This document shows, one piece after another, positions 18,172 through 25,570 of a stretch of DNA of 64,000 nucleotides (position 1 is its first letter; every line of letters begins with the position of its first letter). A program made the position numbers and the translations under genes. Where the stretch lies: positions 43,331 through 107,330 of the forward strand of contig JAFLTS010000006.1 in NCBI GenBank assembly GCA_022509185.1, given 5' to 3'. Source of the DNA: Muribaculaceae bacterium. Lineage in GTDB: Bacteria > Bacteroidota > Bacteroidia > Bacteroidales > Muribaculaceae. Below the pieces are notes generated by a model. The model ran no database searches. It saw nothing but the letters and a program-made list of their open reading frames with translations, and was not told where the DNA came from.

Positions 18172-18312
18172 ATGACATTATTGCCTCAAAGAGATGGATA
18201 CCCTTTGTTACCGTATTTCGAAAATCGTCAAAAAATCAAAAGGATATTCCTTGTTCTCCATATAATAAATTATATTCGGGGTAAATTAAATTATTTAATC
18301 AGTAGTCTATGA
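18172..18312 (+). CDS. Small unknown protein, translationally coupled to the next
   Basis: 46 residues, starting MTLLPQRDGYPLLPYF and ending INYIRGKLNYLISSL. The C-terminal half is basic and hydrophobic (KIKRIFLVLHIINYIRGK), perhaps one amphipathic or membrane helix. Its stop codon overlaps the ATG of the next small frame in an ATGA arrangement, which argues for a real two-gene unit. It is on the plus strand while all neighbours in the island are on the minus strand. No family is recognised. Confidence 0.38.
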   Translation: MTLLPQRDGYPLLPYFENRQKIKRIFLVLHIINYIRGKLNYLISSL

Positions 18313-18482
18313 AGACTTGGGTATATTGGGTGTTGTTGGTAGTTGTTGTCAGTGGTATCGTGTGGTTTGGTTGGTGGTTGTCATCCGTTCTCCCCGTAAT
18401 GTGGTCTATCTACATCACCATAGTTCTTAATTTTACTATCAGTGTTTACCTGTCGTATGAAAAACACAAAGTAAATCTATAA
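18309..18482 (+). CDS. Small two-helix membrane protein
   Basis: 57 residues (MKTWVYWVLLVVVVSGIVWF at the start, ending YEKHKVNL). Two strongly hydrophobic segments, about residues 5-24 and 30-49, are followed by a short charged tail, so it is very likely an inner-membrane hairpin. It overlaps the preceding small frame by four bases (ATGA). Its Trp/Val-rich composition is GT-rich in DNA, unlike the AT-rich surroundings. Small membrane proteins in such islands can be toxins or defence accessories, but nothing here proves that. Confidence 0.42.
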   Translation: MKTWVYWVLLVVVVSGIVWFGWWLSSVLPVMWSIYITIVLNFTISVYLSYEKHKVNL

Positions 18483-18543
18483 AAAATAATTGTGTCAAAG
18501 GACTATTATGATATGAACGATTATAACAAAATTACTATTGTAG

Positions 18544-19065
18544 TTAAAAAGAAAACTCATTTTTTAATTTTTGTTCATTAAATCGAGAATGTCCAAATAT
18601 TAAATTTTCCGATTTAATGTAAAAATCATATTGTTCATTACTTTCTTTAAATATTTGAACCTCGCCTTTATCTGTTTTAAAAACTGCAATATCCCTCATT
18701 TCCAATCCATCATCTTCTTTTATTTCATAAAAATTTGAAGAAAGAATCTTATGTTTTATAGGTAATAATCCTTTTCCCCTTACCAAAATATTATTATCCT
18801 TTATCTCCACATAAATTTGTTCAACATATCCCTTTTGTGGAGGAGTATAGGAAAAATCTTTTATAAAAATACCTTCAGAACCATGTGTTTTTCTGTAAAT
18901 CGAATTATTAATGAAAGATGGTATTTCAGAAACTCTTTTCTTTTTAGGTTCTTCTTTTTTCTCTTTGGAGTAGGTGTTGTCATATCTTTGTTCTAAATTA
19001 CACCCCATTAATCCAATTAAAGATAATAAGAGGAGAGAAAATATTGTGTTTTTAATATTTCTCAT
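18544..19065 (-). CDS. Small lipoprotein of unknown function
   Basis: 173 residues with a clear lipoprotein signal: MRNIKNTIFSLLLLSLIGLMGC, Cys22. A Lys/Glu-rich stretch follows (KEKKEEPKKKR), then a beta-rich domain (GYVEQIYVEIKDNNILVRGKGLLP and IAVFKTDKGEVQIFKESNEQYDFYIKSENLIFG). No family is recognised. It converges with the small membrane protein gene, and lies inside the putative element between the tRNA-Phe copies at 16305 and 19227. Confidence 0.65.
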   Translation of the reverse strand: MRNIKNTIFSLLLLSLIGLMGCNLEQRYDNTYSKEKKEEPKKKRVSEIPSFINNSIYRKTHGSEGIFIKDFSYTPPQKGYVEQIYVEIKDNNILVRGKGLLPIKHKILSSNFYEIKEDDGLEMRDIAVFKTDKGEVQIFKESNEQYDFYIKSENLIFGHSRFNEQKLKNEFSF

Positions 19066-19180
19066 AATAACATGATGAATATAATTATATTAAGATTTCG
19101 ACCCATAAGAATTATCACTAAATTACTAATTTATGATTTTGTGTCCAAAACGTGACCAATTTTGGGTAGTTGGGAGAAAG

Positions 19181-19220
19181 AAAAATTCCTAATTGACTGT
19201 TGTTAAATCAATTAGGAATT
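19181..19220 (-). terminator. Terminator hairpin behind the middle tRNA-Phe 3'-end copy
   Basis: A perfect 13-bp stem (19184-19196 with 19208-19220, AATTCCTAATTGA) with an 11-base loop. On the minus strand it is followed by TTTTTCTTTC. It lies six bases downstream of the 47-bp tRNA fragment in the minus direction. Confidence 0.7.
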
Positions 19221-19226
19221 CTTTGG

Positions 19227-19273
19227 GTGGTGTCACCAGGAATCGAACCGGGGACACAAGGATTTTCAGTCCT
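19227..19273 (-). repeat. 47-bp copy of the tRNA-Phe 3' half (attachment-site duplicate)
   Basis: Identical to 21307-21353, covering the acceptor 3' strand, T arm and anticodon-arm 3' part of tRNA-Phe. Identity stops at the anticodon stem (CAGTCCT). This is the usual product of tyrosine-recombinase integration into a tRNA 3' end, so it marks the far end of the 2-kb element that carries the HEPN/MNT pair. The remaining sequence from 19066 to 19377 holds no gene. Confidence 0.85.
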
Positions 19274-19377
19274 AGTAACCTTATTAGAAAATACATTGTA
19301 ATTCAGATAGTTACCCATACTTAAATCCATTTACTTAAAACTTTTTAGAAAACATTGCCTGTTTTCAAAGTTAAACT

Positions 19378-19680
19378 TCAAATCTCTATACCAGTCTTCA
19401 TGACATCATAATAGAGGGGGCTATCACTTCCTTCATACATCAAGACTGGCTCTATGGTAGTGCTAACTTTACGGCATAAAGACCATAGTAAGGAACTATC
19501 TTCCCACCATGTGTCCTCACTTCTGTCTGTAGTTACTACTACAGCCACATCAATATCACTTTCCTCTGTATAGCCACCTTTGCTGTAGGAACCAAACAGA
19601 TATAATGACTTGACAGGGAGATGTTGACTCACCAACTCCTTATATTTTTTGACAAGATTTATAACTTCTCCTTTATCCAT
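19378..19680 (-). CDS. MNT-type nucleotidyltransferase antitoxin
   Basis: 100 residues from the ATG at 19680; the frame is open to 19719, inside the HEPN gene. The minimal nucleotidyltransferase motif is complete: LYLFGSYSKGGYTEESDIDVAVVV, with GS-x-x-x-G and the Asp-x-Asp metal ligands. Proteins of this type neutralise HEPN toxins, in studied MntA/HepT pairs by adding AMP to the toxin. The gene overlaps the 3' end of the HEPN gene by 22 bases, the usual arrangement for a co-translated toxin-antitoxin pair. Confidence 0.85.
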   Translation of the reverse strand: MDKGEVINLVKKYKELVSQHLPVKSLYLFGSYSKGGYTEESDIDVAVVVTTDRSEDTWWEDSSLLWSLCRKVSTTIEPVLMYEGSDSPLYYDVMKTGIEI

Positions 19681-20045
19681 TGTCTTAGATTGTTGGTTTC
19701 CTCTATTATATGATGGCATACAGCAGGAGTTAATCTTTGCTGAATACTCATCTTATAGTCAGGGTACCTTGCCTCTATATTTAGTGGCTCCATGCTATCA
19801 ATAAATTTGAGCTGTTCCTCAGACATCTTTTCAAGCAGACCTGCTTTCTCTGCAAGTTTTGATAGAGTATGTATCTTCAAGGGTGGCTCTTCAAGCACTT
19901 TACACCAATAGGCTTTCAACATCTTCTCAATGACTTGATGGCACATGAAAGCAACATAGAGATACCTTTTGCTCTCCATAAGGGCTTTGGCTGTATCATA
20001 GTCATAATCTGCTATATCAACCCAATATGCTACTCTGTCATTCAT
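19659..20045 (-). CDS. HEPN-domain protein, probable toxin of a HEPN/MNT pair
   Basis: 128 residues with the HEPN fold: YWVDIADYDYDTAKALMESKRYLYVAFMCHQVIEKMLKAYWCKV, then PPLKIHTLSKLAEKAGL and IEARYPDY near residue 93. HEPN proteins are often RNases; the Arg-x4-6-His motif of the best-studied toxins is not obvious here, and ARYPDY is typical of the PF05168 branch. With the overlapping MNT gene it forms a toxin-antitoxin unit likely to act in element maintenance or phage defence. A TATCTTTG -7 box precedes it. Confidence 0.85.
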   Translation of the reverse strand: MNDRVAYWVDIADYDYDTAKALMESKRYLYVAFMCHQVIEKMLKAYWCKVLEEPPLKIHTLSKLAEKAGLLEKMSEEQLKFIDSMEPLNIEARYPDYKMSIQQRLTPAVCHHIIEETNNLRQWIKEKL

Positions 20046-20065
20046 GAAGCATGATATAGATTATG

Positions 20066-20073
20066 CAAAGATA
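20066..20073 (-). promoter_or_regulatory. Putative -7 box (TATCTTTG) for the HEPN/MNT pair
   Basis: The minus strand reads TATCTTTG, about 20 bases upstream of the HEPN start. A TTTTG lies upstream but only 11 bases away, shorter than the usual 19-20. Confidence 0.45.
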
Positions 20074-20146
20074 GGAATTTAAATCAAAATTTCTTATATT
20101 TTAAGACCATAAACCCACTGATACACTGGTATAGATAAGTATACCA

Positions 20147-20857
20147 TTACTTGATAAACTCTTCAAATTCTTCAATGTCATTTGAACTAAAGGAGAGAGA
20201 GGAAGGAGGGGGAAGTAGAAATAATGAATACACCATTTTAACTCTTGCCAATGATTCACGAACATAATTCTTGACCTTATAGAACCTACTTGGTGGTATA
20301 TCTGCATCAAATGCTATTGCAGGTAATCCAAGCCTGTCAGCCATAGCCAATGCCCTTTGGTTGTGATAGCCTTGTGATATGATAGTTATAGTGTCAGAAT
20401 AACAATAAAAATTCTTCTGTTTAGCAAGAGATCTGATGGTGGTTGTACCCTCATAATCCATGAAAATATCTTCCGAGTTTACTCCTTTGGCAATCAATGA
20501 ATCTCTCATAGCCTTAGGTTCATCACAGCCAAATCTCTCTGTGGCAGTATAATCTCCCCCACTTACAATAAGTTTCTTCACCTTACCAGCTTTATACAGT
20601 TCAGAAGCAGCCTTAATCCTGTTGTCAAAAGAGCCATTGTGAATACCTCTTGGAGTGATGGGGGAAGTTCCTAACACTAAAGCTGAATGAGTAGTAGGGA
20701 TTTTAGTTACATCATCAAAGGTTCTTCCTTTGGCATTCCATATCACGCCAAAATTAGATGATCCTAAAAGTAAAAATATTAGAATTATCGTTCCACTTAA
20801 AAGCCGCCATAATTTCTTACTCTTTATCTGCATAAAAGATAATATTTTTAATCCCAT
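20147..20857 (-). CDS. SanA/YdcF (DUF218) family membrane-anchored protein
   Basis: 236 residues (another ATG at 20833 would give 228). One N-terminal membrane helix (LLSGTIILIFLLLGSSNFG) is followed by a DUF218 domain: HSALVLGTSPITPRG, KVKKLIVSGGDYTATERFGCDEPKAMRDSL, EGTTTIRSLAKQ, and ITIISQGYHNQRALAMADRLG. SanA-like proteins act on the envelope and affect vancomycin sensitivity in E. coli; the reaction is unknown. It sits between the HEPN/MNT pair and the integrase fragment. Its start overlaps the end of a coding remnant in another frame. Confidence 0.8.
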   Translation of the reverse strand: MGLKILSFMQIKSKKLWRLLSGTIILIFLLLGSSNFGVIWNAKGRTFDDVTKIPTTHSALVLGTSPITPRGIHNGSFDNRIKAASELYKAGKVKKLIVSGGDYTATERFGCDEPKAMRDSLIAKGVNSEDIFMDYEGTTTIRSLAKQKNFYCYSDTITIISQGYHNQRALAMADRLGLPAIAFDADIPPSRFYKVKNYVRESLARVKMVYSLFLLPPPSSLSFSSNDIEEFEEFIK

Positions 20858-21012
20858 GCTTCATATTGATGCTTGATAAGTTTCAGGGAATCATTGACTA
20901 AAGCATAAATCTCCATATCAATACCCTCTGATGAACTTTTCCTAATCTCTTTGCGAGTAACTCTCACAGAAGGTTGTTCATCATCGGGATTATAATATTC
21001 GGCAACTTGTTT
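20848..21012 (-). pseudogene. C-terminal coding remnant without a start
   Basis: An open stretch reading VAEYYNPDDEQPSVRVTRKE and ending LKLIKHQYEAWD before a stop at 20848-20850. The stop overlaps the start of the SanA-like gene. The stretch has no plausible start codon: an in-frame stop lies at 21013-21015, inside the integrase fragment. It looks like the tail of a gene whose front was lost when the element was deleted down. Confidence 0.35.
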
Positions 21013-21172
21013 TTAGCTTGTTTTTCTCAAAGTTCCAAAACTGAGGATTTACGGATATTCCAAGACTTTTATATTTCTTTTTTCCGTCTTTACAGTAGCG
21101 AATCATAAGAGGAGGTTCGCCGTTTGCAAGAGTTTTAGATGTGTAATAGACAACATTAGCTGTAAAATTCAT
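20990..21172 (-). pseudogene. N-terminal fragment of a tyrosine integrase (arm-binding domain)
   Basis: 60 residues, MNFTANVVYYTSKTLANGEP then PLMIRYCKDGKKKYKSLGISVNPQFWNF. This is the typical arm-type DNA-binding start of Bacteroidota tyrosine recombinases, which continue for about 400 residues with a SAM-like and a catalytic domain. Those are missing, and the frame is lost just after KNKLK. It starts about 135 bases from the tRNA-Phe 3' end and points away from it, the standard place for the integrase of a tRNA-targeting element. The element can therefore no longer move by itself. Confidence 0.7.
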
Positions 21173-21250
21173 GGTTTACTTGGTTTAACTCTTGGTTTAA
21201 CTCAAGTACCAAACAGCTACCAAAACAGTGAAAAATCGGACTTTATATAA

Positions 21251-21286
21251 AGGAAAAAGAGAGAAATCTTATTTGATAACTCTCTT
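21251..21286 (-). terminator. Terminator hairpin behind the intact tRNA-Phe
   Basis: AAGAGAG at 21257-21263 pairs with CTCTCTT at 21280-21286, with some further imperfect pairing inside. On the minus strand a TTTTT run follows. It ends tRNA-Phe transcription. Confidence 0.6.
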
Positions 21287-21306
21287 ATTCTCAGTATTTT
21301 AACTTT

Positions 21307-21353
21307 GTGGTGTCACCAGGAATCGAACCGGGGACACAAGGATTTTCAGTCCT
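21307..21353 (-). repeat. 47-bp repeat within tRNA-Phe (near attachment site)
   Basis: The part of tRNA-Phe that is duplicated at 19227-19273. It is the proximal attachment site of the 2-kb element. Confidence 0.8.
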
Positions 21354-21380
21354 TTGCTCTACCAACTGAGCTATGACACC
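21308..21380 (-). tRNA. tRNA-Phe (GAA)
   Basis: A complete 73-base cloverleaf on the minus strand. The acceptor stem GGTGTCA pairs with TGACACC, the D arm contains AGCTCAGTTGGTAGAGC, the anticodon loop reads CTGAAAA with anticodon GAA, and the T arm contains GGTTCGATTCC. The CCA end is not encoded. It is expressed from a well-matched promoter about 70 bases upstream. Its 3' half is the integration target of the neighbouring element. Confidence 0.97.
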
Positions 21381-21452
21381 ATCATTTTAGGAAAAGCTAA
21401 GAGCATCGTCTACCAGATATAGTAGGTATAGCCCTATGTGCTTTTGCGAATG

Positions 21453-21484
21453 CAAAGTTAAGAAATTTTATTTTATCTGCAAAA
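21453..21484 (-). promoter_or_regulatory. Full Bacteroidota-type promoter of tRNA-Phe
   Basis: The minus strand has TTTTG (21480-21484), a 19-base spacer and TAACTTTG (21453-21460), an excellent match to the TTTG/TAnnTTTG pattern. The expected start point is near 21447, giving a leader of about 65 bases. The rest of the region up to 21761 is AT-rich with nothing else recognised. Confidence 0.75.
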
Positions 21485-21761
21485 TATTTTTTTAATTCTT
21501 GTCTTTTTCAAGGTCTGTCTTTCCTAAGAAGGAATTTTATTCTTGAGTGAATTTTGTCATCTTTTCCCTTTTTTCTGAAAGATTTCATTCAGGCTTACGA
21601 AAGGCCCTAATGTTAACAAAATTTTTGGAATTAGGCTTTATCCTTACTTTTTAAATTTCATTTGTGAATTTTCGTTAATTAAAGTTGGAGTGGTTGAAAA
21701 TAAAGGAATTAATGGTATATTTTAAGTAATTTAGCCTTGACTTAAAGAGAAAAAATTAGTA

Positions 21762-22385
21762 ATGAAATATATTCCCACTCTCCTGGTATCACTTCTTCTG
21801 TTGACTTTCAATCCTTTGCAAGCCCAGATTCCCTCTTCCAAAGCCGTACATAAAGAAATGCACTCCAAACTTTTGGCAAATGCTAAAAGCGGAATCGACA
21901 AAAGTGTAATCCAGCAATATATAAATGCCGAGCTCAACTCCAAAGAGGCAATCGATCCTCAATTTGAAGGATTATCGCTTGAAAGCGTGGAAATGATCTC
22001 CGACCTTCTCTCTGAAGCCAGAACACATACCGGCAAAAAATATCGAAGCGGAGCCAAAGGACCCAACAATTTCGATTGTTCAGGTTTCACCGGTTACATC
22101 TATAATCAATTCGGTTATAAGCTCAACGCTTCTTCTCGTGGCCAATATTCCGACGGAGTGGAAGTTGAAAAGGGAGATCTGCGTCCCGGTGATCTCGTAT
22201 TTTTCACAAGTCCCAGAAGCAAGGGCGGAGTTGGCCATGTAGGGATTGTTGTTACAGCTGACAATGACAATAATACTTTCAGTTTTATTCATGCAGCTGT
22301 AGGCCAGGGAATAGAACTGCAAAAAAGCACTGCTCCTTATTATCAGAAAAGATATGTGGGGGCACGAAGGATTATTACGGAATAA
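21762..22385 (+). CDS. Secreted NlpC/P60 (C40) cell-wall peptidase
   Basis: 207 residues with a signal peptide (MKYIPTLLVSLLLLTFNPLQAQ). An N-terminal helical part (to about residue 80) is followed by an NlpC/P60 domain: GKKYRSGAKGPNNFDCSGFTGYIY with the nucleophilic Cys (about 106), GDLRPGDLVFF, GVGHVGIVV with the catalytic His (about 155), and FIHAAVGQGIEL with the third polar residue. These enzymes cut peptide stems of peptidoglycan, usually between D-Glu and diaminopimelate. The gene ends before a strong palindromic terminator, so it is probably transcribed alone. Confidence 0.92.
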   Translation: MKYIPTLLVSLLLLTFNPLQAQIPSSKAVHKEMHSKLLANAKSGIDKSVIQQYINAELNSKEAIDPQFEGLSLESVEMISDLLSEARTHTGKKYRSGAKGPNNFDCSGFTGYIYNQFGYKLNASSRGQYSDGVEVEKGDLRPGDLVFFTSPRSKGGVGHVGIVVTADNDNNTFSFIHAAVGQGIELQKSTAPYYQKRYVGARRIITE

Positions 22386-22430
22386 ATTTAGCTGAAAGAG
22401 TATTCTGAATAATTAATAATATATTTTATT

Positions 22431-22438
22431 TAATTTTG
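22431..22438 (+). promoter_or_regulatory. Putative -7 box (TAATTTTG) for the SGNH operon
   Basis: TAATTTTG ends 22 bases before the ATG at 22461 and touches the terminator palindrome. If used, the transcript would begin inside the palindrome and have a leader of about 15 bases. Confidence 0.35.
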
Positions 22439-22460
22439 AGGTGATTTAAATCACCTTTTT
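22439..22460 (+). terminator. Terminator of the NlpC/P60 gene
   Basis: A perfect 18-base palindrome (AGGTGATTTAAATCACCT) followed by TTTT, ending one base before the ATG of the next gene. Confidence 0.7.
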
Positions 22461-23201
22461 ATGTCTTCATCCAAAATTTTCTTTTTTCTGGCTCTCATCT
22501 CTTTGTTTTCATACTCCTTGGAAATGAATGGTCAGAAAGTATTCATGACAGGCGATTCTCACGTTTTTGCCAAAATTTATCCACAAAAAACTGAAGAAGT
22601 GTTGCGCTCTCAGCACCCTGACATCGACTTCGGTTATTGGGCTAAAAACGGTATTTGTTTCTACAGCTTTAATTCCAATCCTGAATATTACGATTCAATC
22701 TTTAATTTTAAACCTGATATACTGATTGTGCATCTCGGTACAAACGGTGCCTACGACAACAGTTTCTCACGGCCAGCTTTCCGCGAAGAAATGGAAAATT
22801 TTTATTCCACACTAACCGATACTCTTCCCGATGTGAAAGTTGTGTTTATTACTCCATTCACCAACAAAAAACGTAAATATCGTAAAAAGGGGAAATGGAG
22901 AATCAATTACAAAAACCGTGATGTAGCCGATGAAATCATTGCTTTCACTGAAGCTCATCCTACCACATTCGTAATAGACAATAATGCTGAAGCCGGACTT
23001 TCATTTCTTAAAACCAAAGGACTGATCCGAACGGATAATGTACATCTCACAGAAAAAGGATATACCCTTTTGGGTGAACAAGTGGGAAAACATCTTTTGG
23101 AAATAGATGAACTCTGGGCCTCACCCACGTCAGATTCCCCGAGTTCACTCCAACCCTACCAGCTGGAGATTACAAAAGAACCGGAAAACAATTTTGAATA
23201 A
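22461..23201 (+). CDS. Secreted SGNH/GDSL-type hydrolase
   Basis: 246 residues. A hydrophobic N-terminus acts as signal peptide (FFFLALISLFSYSLEMNGQ). Esterase blocks: KVFMTGDSHVF (Ser of block I), ILIVHLGTNGAYDN (block III, Asn) and IRTDNVHLTEKGY (Asp and His of block V). SGNH enzymes transfer or remove acyl groups. It is the first gene of an operon with an MBOAT protein and a second SGNH protein, the layout of periplasmic polysaccharide O-acetylation systems. The target polymer (capsule, other glycan or peptidoglycan) is not known. Confidence 0.85.
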   Translation: MSSSKIFFFLALISLFSYSLEMNGQKVFMTGDSHVFAKIYPQKTEEVLRSQHPDIDFGYWAKNGICFYSFNSNPEYYDSIFNFKPDILIVHLGTNGAYDNSFSRPAFREEMENFYSTLTDTLPDVKVVFITPFTNKKRKYRKKGKWRINYKNRDVADEIIAFTEAHPTTFVIDNNAEAGLSFLKTKGLIRTDNVHLTEKGYTLLGEQVGKHLLEIDELWASPTSDSPSSLQPYQLEITKEPENNFE

Positions 23202-23218
23202 ATCCCCGGTAATTACCG

Positions 23219-24706
23219 ATGGAATGGAGTAATATTGAACCAGAAACCGTTGTTAGAAACATCGGTAATCTTTTCCTCTACGACGGAAAAACTCCTATGC
23301 TTTTTTCTTCCGGATTATTCTGGTTTCTCTTTATTCTCTTCCTTCCGGTTTATGTAGCTTTAAAGAAGAGTAAAGCTAAGATGACTCTATTTGTCATAGC
23401 TTTCTCCCTTTTCTTTTATTATAAATCTTCAGGATGGTTTTTTTTGATGCTAATAGGCACTTCGCTTGCCGACTGGCTTATTTCTTGGGCTATTTTCAAA
23501 ACTAAAGACCGGAGGGGAAAACTGGCCCTAATGTGGCTTTCAATTTTCCTTTCTTTGTCTATTTTAGGTTACTTCAAATACGCCAATTTCTTCTTATGGA
23601 ACTGGAATGCTATGGTGGAGGGAAACTTTCAACCTTTTGAAATTATCCTCCCTGTTGGGATCTCCTTCTATACTTTCCAGTCTATCAGCTATATAGTAGA
23701 TGTATATAAACGTAAAATCGTTCCTACAAAATCTTGGTTTGATTATCTTTTCTTCCTCTCTTTTTTCCCGGCTCTTGTGGCAGGACCCATTGTAAGGGCA
23801 GATTATTTCCTTCCACAATTGAGAAAAAACCTTTCTGCCGATTCTTCCATGATCTGGGGAGGGCTTTGGCTTATAATAATCGGAATAATTAAAAAAGCTC
23901 TGATAGCTGATTATATTGCGCAATACAACGATTTGATTTTCAATAGTCCTGAACTCTATACCGGGGTACAGGCCCTTATGGGAGTGGTAGGCTATACTAT
24001 GCAGATTTACTGCGATTTTTCAGGATATTCCGATATGGCAATCGGCCTGGCTCTTATTATGGGATTCAGATTAGGCACCAACTTCGACTCACCCTATCAG
24101 AGTCGTAATCTCTCTGAATTCTGGAGAAGATGGCATATCTCACTCTCTTCCTGGCTCCGGGATTATCTTTATATTCCATTAGGAGGAAACCGTAAAGGAA
24201 CTATCCGCACCTATGTCAACAACTTTCTGACTATGCTTATAGGAGGACTATGGCACGGAGCAGCCTGGAAATTCGTGTTCTGGGGAGCGATGCATGGAGT
24301 CGGTCTGGCAGTGCATAAAGCATGTAAACCCATTTTAGTGAAAATCCCAGACAATGCTTTCACAATTTTCTTTTCCTGGCTTCTTACATTCCTGTATGTG
24401 TCTTTCTTATGGGTATTCTTCCGTGCCGCTGATTTCAAGGATTCCATCCTAATAATCAAAAATGTATTCACTGACTTCCACTTATGGCAATTCCCACAGT
24501 TTTTCCAAGCCAGGACCATGTGGTGTATAATGATGATAGCCTTGATTTTCATGCATTTTGTGCCTCAACAGTGGGCTGATAAATTGCAATTACAATATTC
24601 ACAGGCCCACTGGATGGTAAAACTTGTGGTTTTCGTTTTAGTTGTGCAGCTTGTTGTGGAATTCATGCTTGCCGAGGTTCAACCTTTCATCTATTTCCAA
24701 TTCTGA
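23219..24706 (+). CDS. MBOAT family O-acyltransferase (AlgI-like)
   Basis: 495 residues with about ten membrane helices. The family core is clear: LPVGISFYTFQSISYIVDVY, FFPALVAGPIVRADYFLPQL, YTMQIYCDFSGYSDMAIGLA, NLSEFWRRWHISLSSWLRDY, and MLIGGLWHGAAWKFVFWGAMHG, whose His is the expected catalytic residue. AlgI-type proteins carry acetyl groups across the inner membrane for O-acetylation of exported polysaccharide. It starts 17 bases after the first SGNH gene and ends 3 bases before the second, so the three are one operon. Confidence 0.93.
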   Translation: MEWSNIEPETVVRNIGNLFLYDGKTPMLFSSGLFWFLFILFLPVYVALKKSKAKMTLFVIAFSLFFYYKSSGWFFLMLIGTSLADWLISWAIFKTKDRRGKLALMWLSIFLSLSILGYFKYANFFLWNWNAMVEGNFQPFEIILPVGISFYTFQSISYIVDVYKRKIVPTKSWFDYLFFLSFFPALVAGPIVRADYFLPQLRKNLSADSSMIWGGLWLIIIGIIKKALIADYIAQYNDLIFNSPELYTGVQALMGVVGYTMQIYCDFSGYSDMAIGLALIMGFRLGTNFDSPYQSRNLSEFWRRWHISLSSWLRDYLYIPLGGNRKGTIRTYVNNFLTMLIGGLWHGAAWKFVFWGAMHGVGLAVHKACKPILVKIPDNAFTIFFSWLLTFLYVSFLWVFFRAADFKDSILIIKNVFTDFHLWQFPQFFQARTMWCIMMIALIFMHFVPQQWADKLQLQYSQAHWMVKLVVFVLVVQLVVEFMLAEVQPFIYFQF

Positions 24707-24709
24707 AAA

Positions 24710-25507
24710 ATGAAAGGCAGAATCCCTCCTATATTATCTCTCTGGCTGCTACTAGTGGTGGCGATTGCAATTTTTATAGGCATCTCTTTCTCCAAAGATA
24801 TCACACTTTTCAACCATACCCTTTCCAAAGCACGTTTCCCCGAGACTCTAATGGCTAAAGAAGAAAAAATTCCCGAAATCATTGTGAACGATACAGTAGC
24901 TCAGGATACCATATTCATACCAAAAGAAATAATACAAGAGCCCGACACTACAGTGCATAGTGTTTTGGTATTTGGAGATTCCATGACTCACAACCTGGCA
25001 ATGAGCATAGCCCGGTACGGCACAAAAAACCATTATAAAGTCACCGGTGTCACCTGGGAATCCTCATCAATTCCTGGATGGAATAATTCAGGCAAAATCC
25101 CGGAATACATAGAAATGAGCCAACCGGACTTTGTGATCATCTCCTTAGGCTCCAATGAGATGGAATTAAAAAATTTTGAACGAAGAATACCGGATATCCT
25201 GAATATTGTTAAACAACTTGGAGAATTGCCATATGTATGGGTCGGGCCACCTTTATGGAAAGAAGACAAGGGAGTGTATGCCATGCTCGAAAAGGCATTG
25301 CCAAAGGAAGTATTGTTTAAAACCCGTAACATGGAAATTGAGAGAGGAGGAGACCATGTACACCCCACGCGCCACGGAGCTGACCAATGGAGCGACTCAT
25401 TGATGTCTTGGATAAAAAGATCCTCCCATCCCATTCTTTCAGAAAAACCTGATTCCGGCACCTCCACAAGAGGACATAAATTCATTTATTTACACCCTAA
25501 TGACTGA
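24710..25507 (+). CDS. Membrane-anchored SGNH-like O-acetyltransferase partner
   Basis: 265 residues: one N-terminal membrane helix (LSLWLLLVVAIAIFIGISF), a linker, then an SGNH domain from about residue 80. The blocks are SVLVFGDSMTHNLAMSIARYG (Ser), VIISLGSNEMELKNF (Asn) and GGDHVHPTRHGADQW (Asp/His). The position directly after the MBOAT gene matches AlgX/J- or PatB-like proteins that receive acetyl groups from the MBOAT partner and place them on sugar. It has only the SGNH domain and no carbohydrate-binding module. Confidence 0.85.
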   Translation: MKGRIPPILSLWLLLVVAIAIFIGISFSKDITLFNHTLSKARFPETLMAKEEKIPEIIVNDTVAQDTIFIPKEIIQEPDTTVHSVLVFGDSMTHNLAMSIARYGTKNHYKVTGVTWESSSIPGWNNSGKIPEYIEMSQPDFVIISLGSNEMELKNFERRIPDILNIVKQLGELPYVWVGPPLWKEDKGVYAMLEKALPKEVLFKTRNMEIERGGDHVHPTRHGADQWSDSLMSWIKRSSHPILSEKPDSGTSTRGHKFIYLHPND

Positions 25508-25516
25508 TTTTTTGCG

Positions 25517-25524
25517 TAAATTTG
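25517..25524 (+). promoter_or_regulatory. Putative -7 box (TAAATTTG) for transketolase
   Basis: TAAATTTG lies 46 bases upstream of the start at 25571, just after the stop of the SGNH gene. A -33 match is lacking. Confidence 0.45.
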
Positions 25525-25570
25525 CATATAATTTCATCTATACCATGATCACATCAAACAAAGGAAAAAA

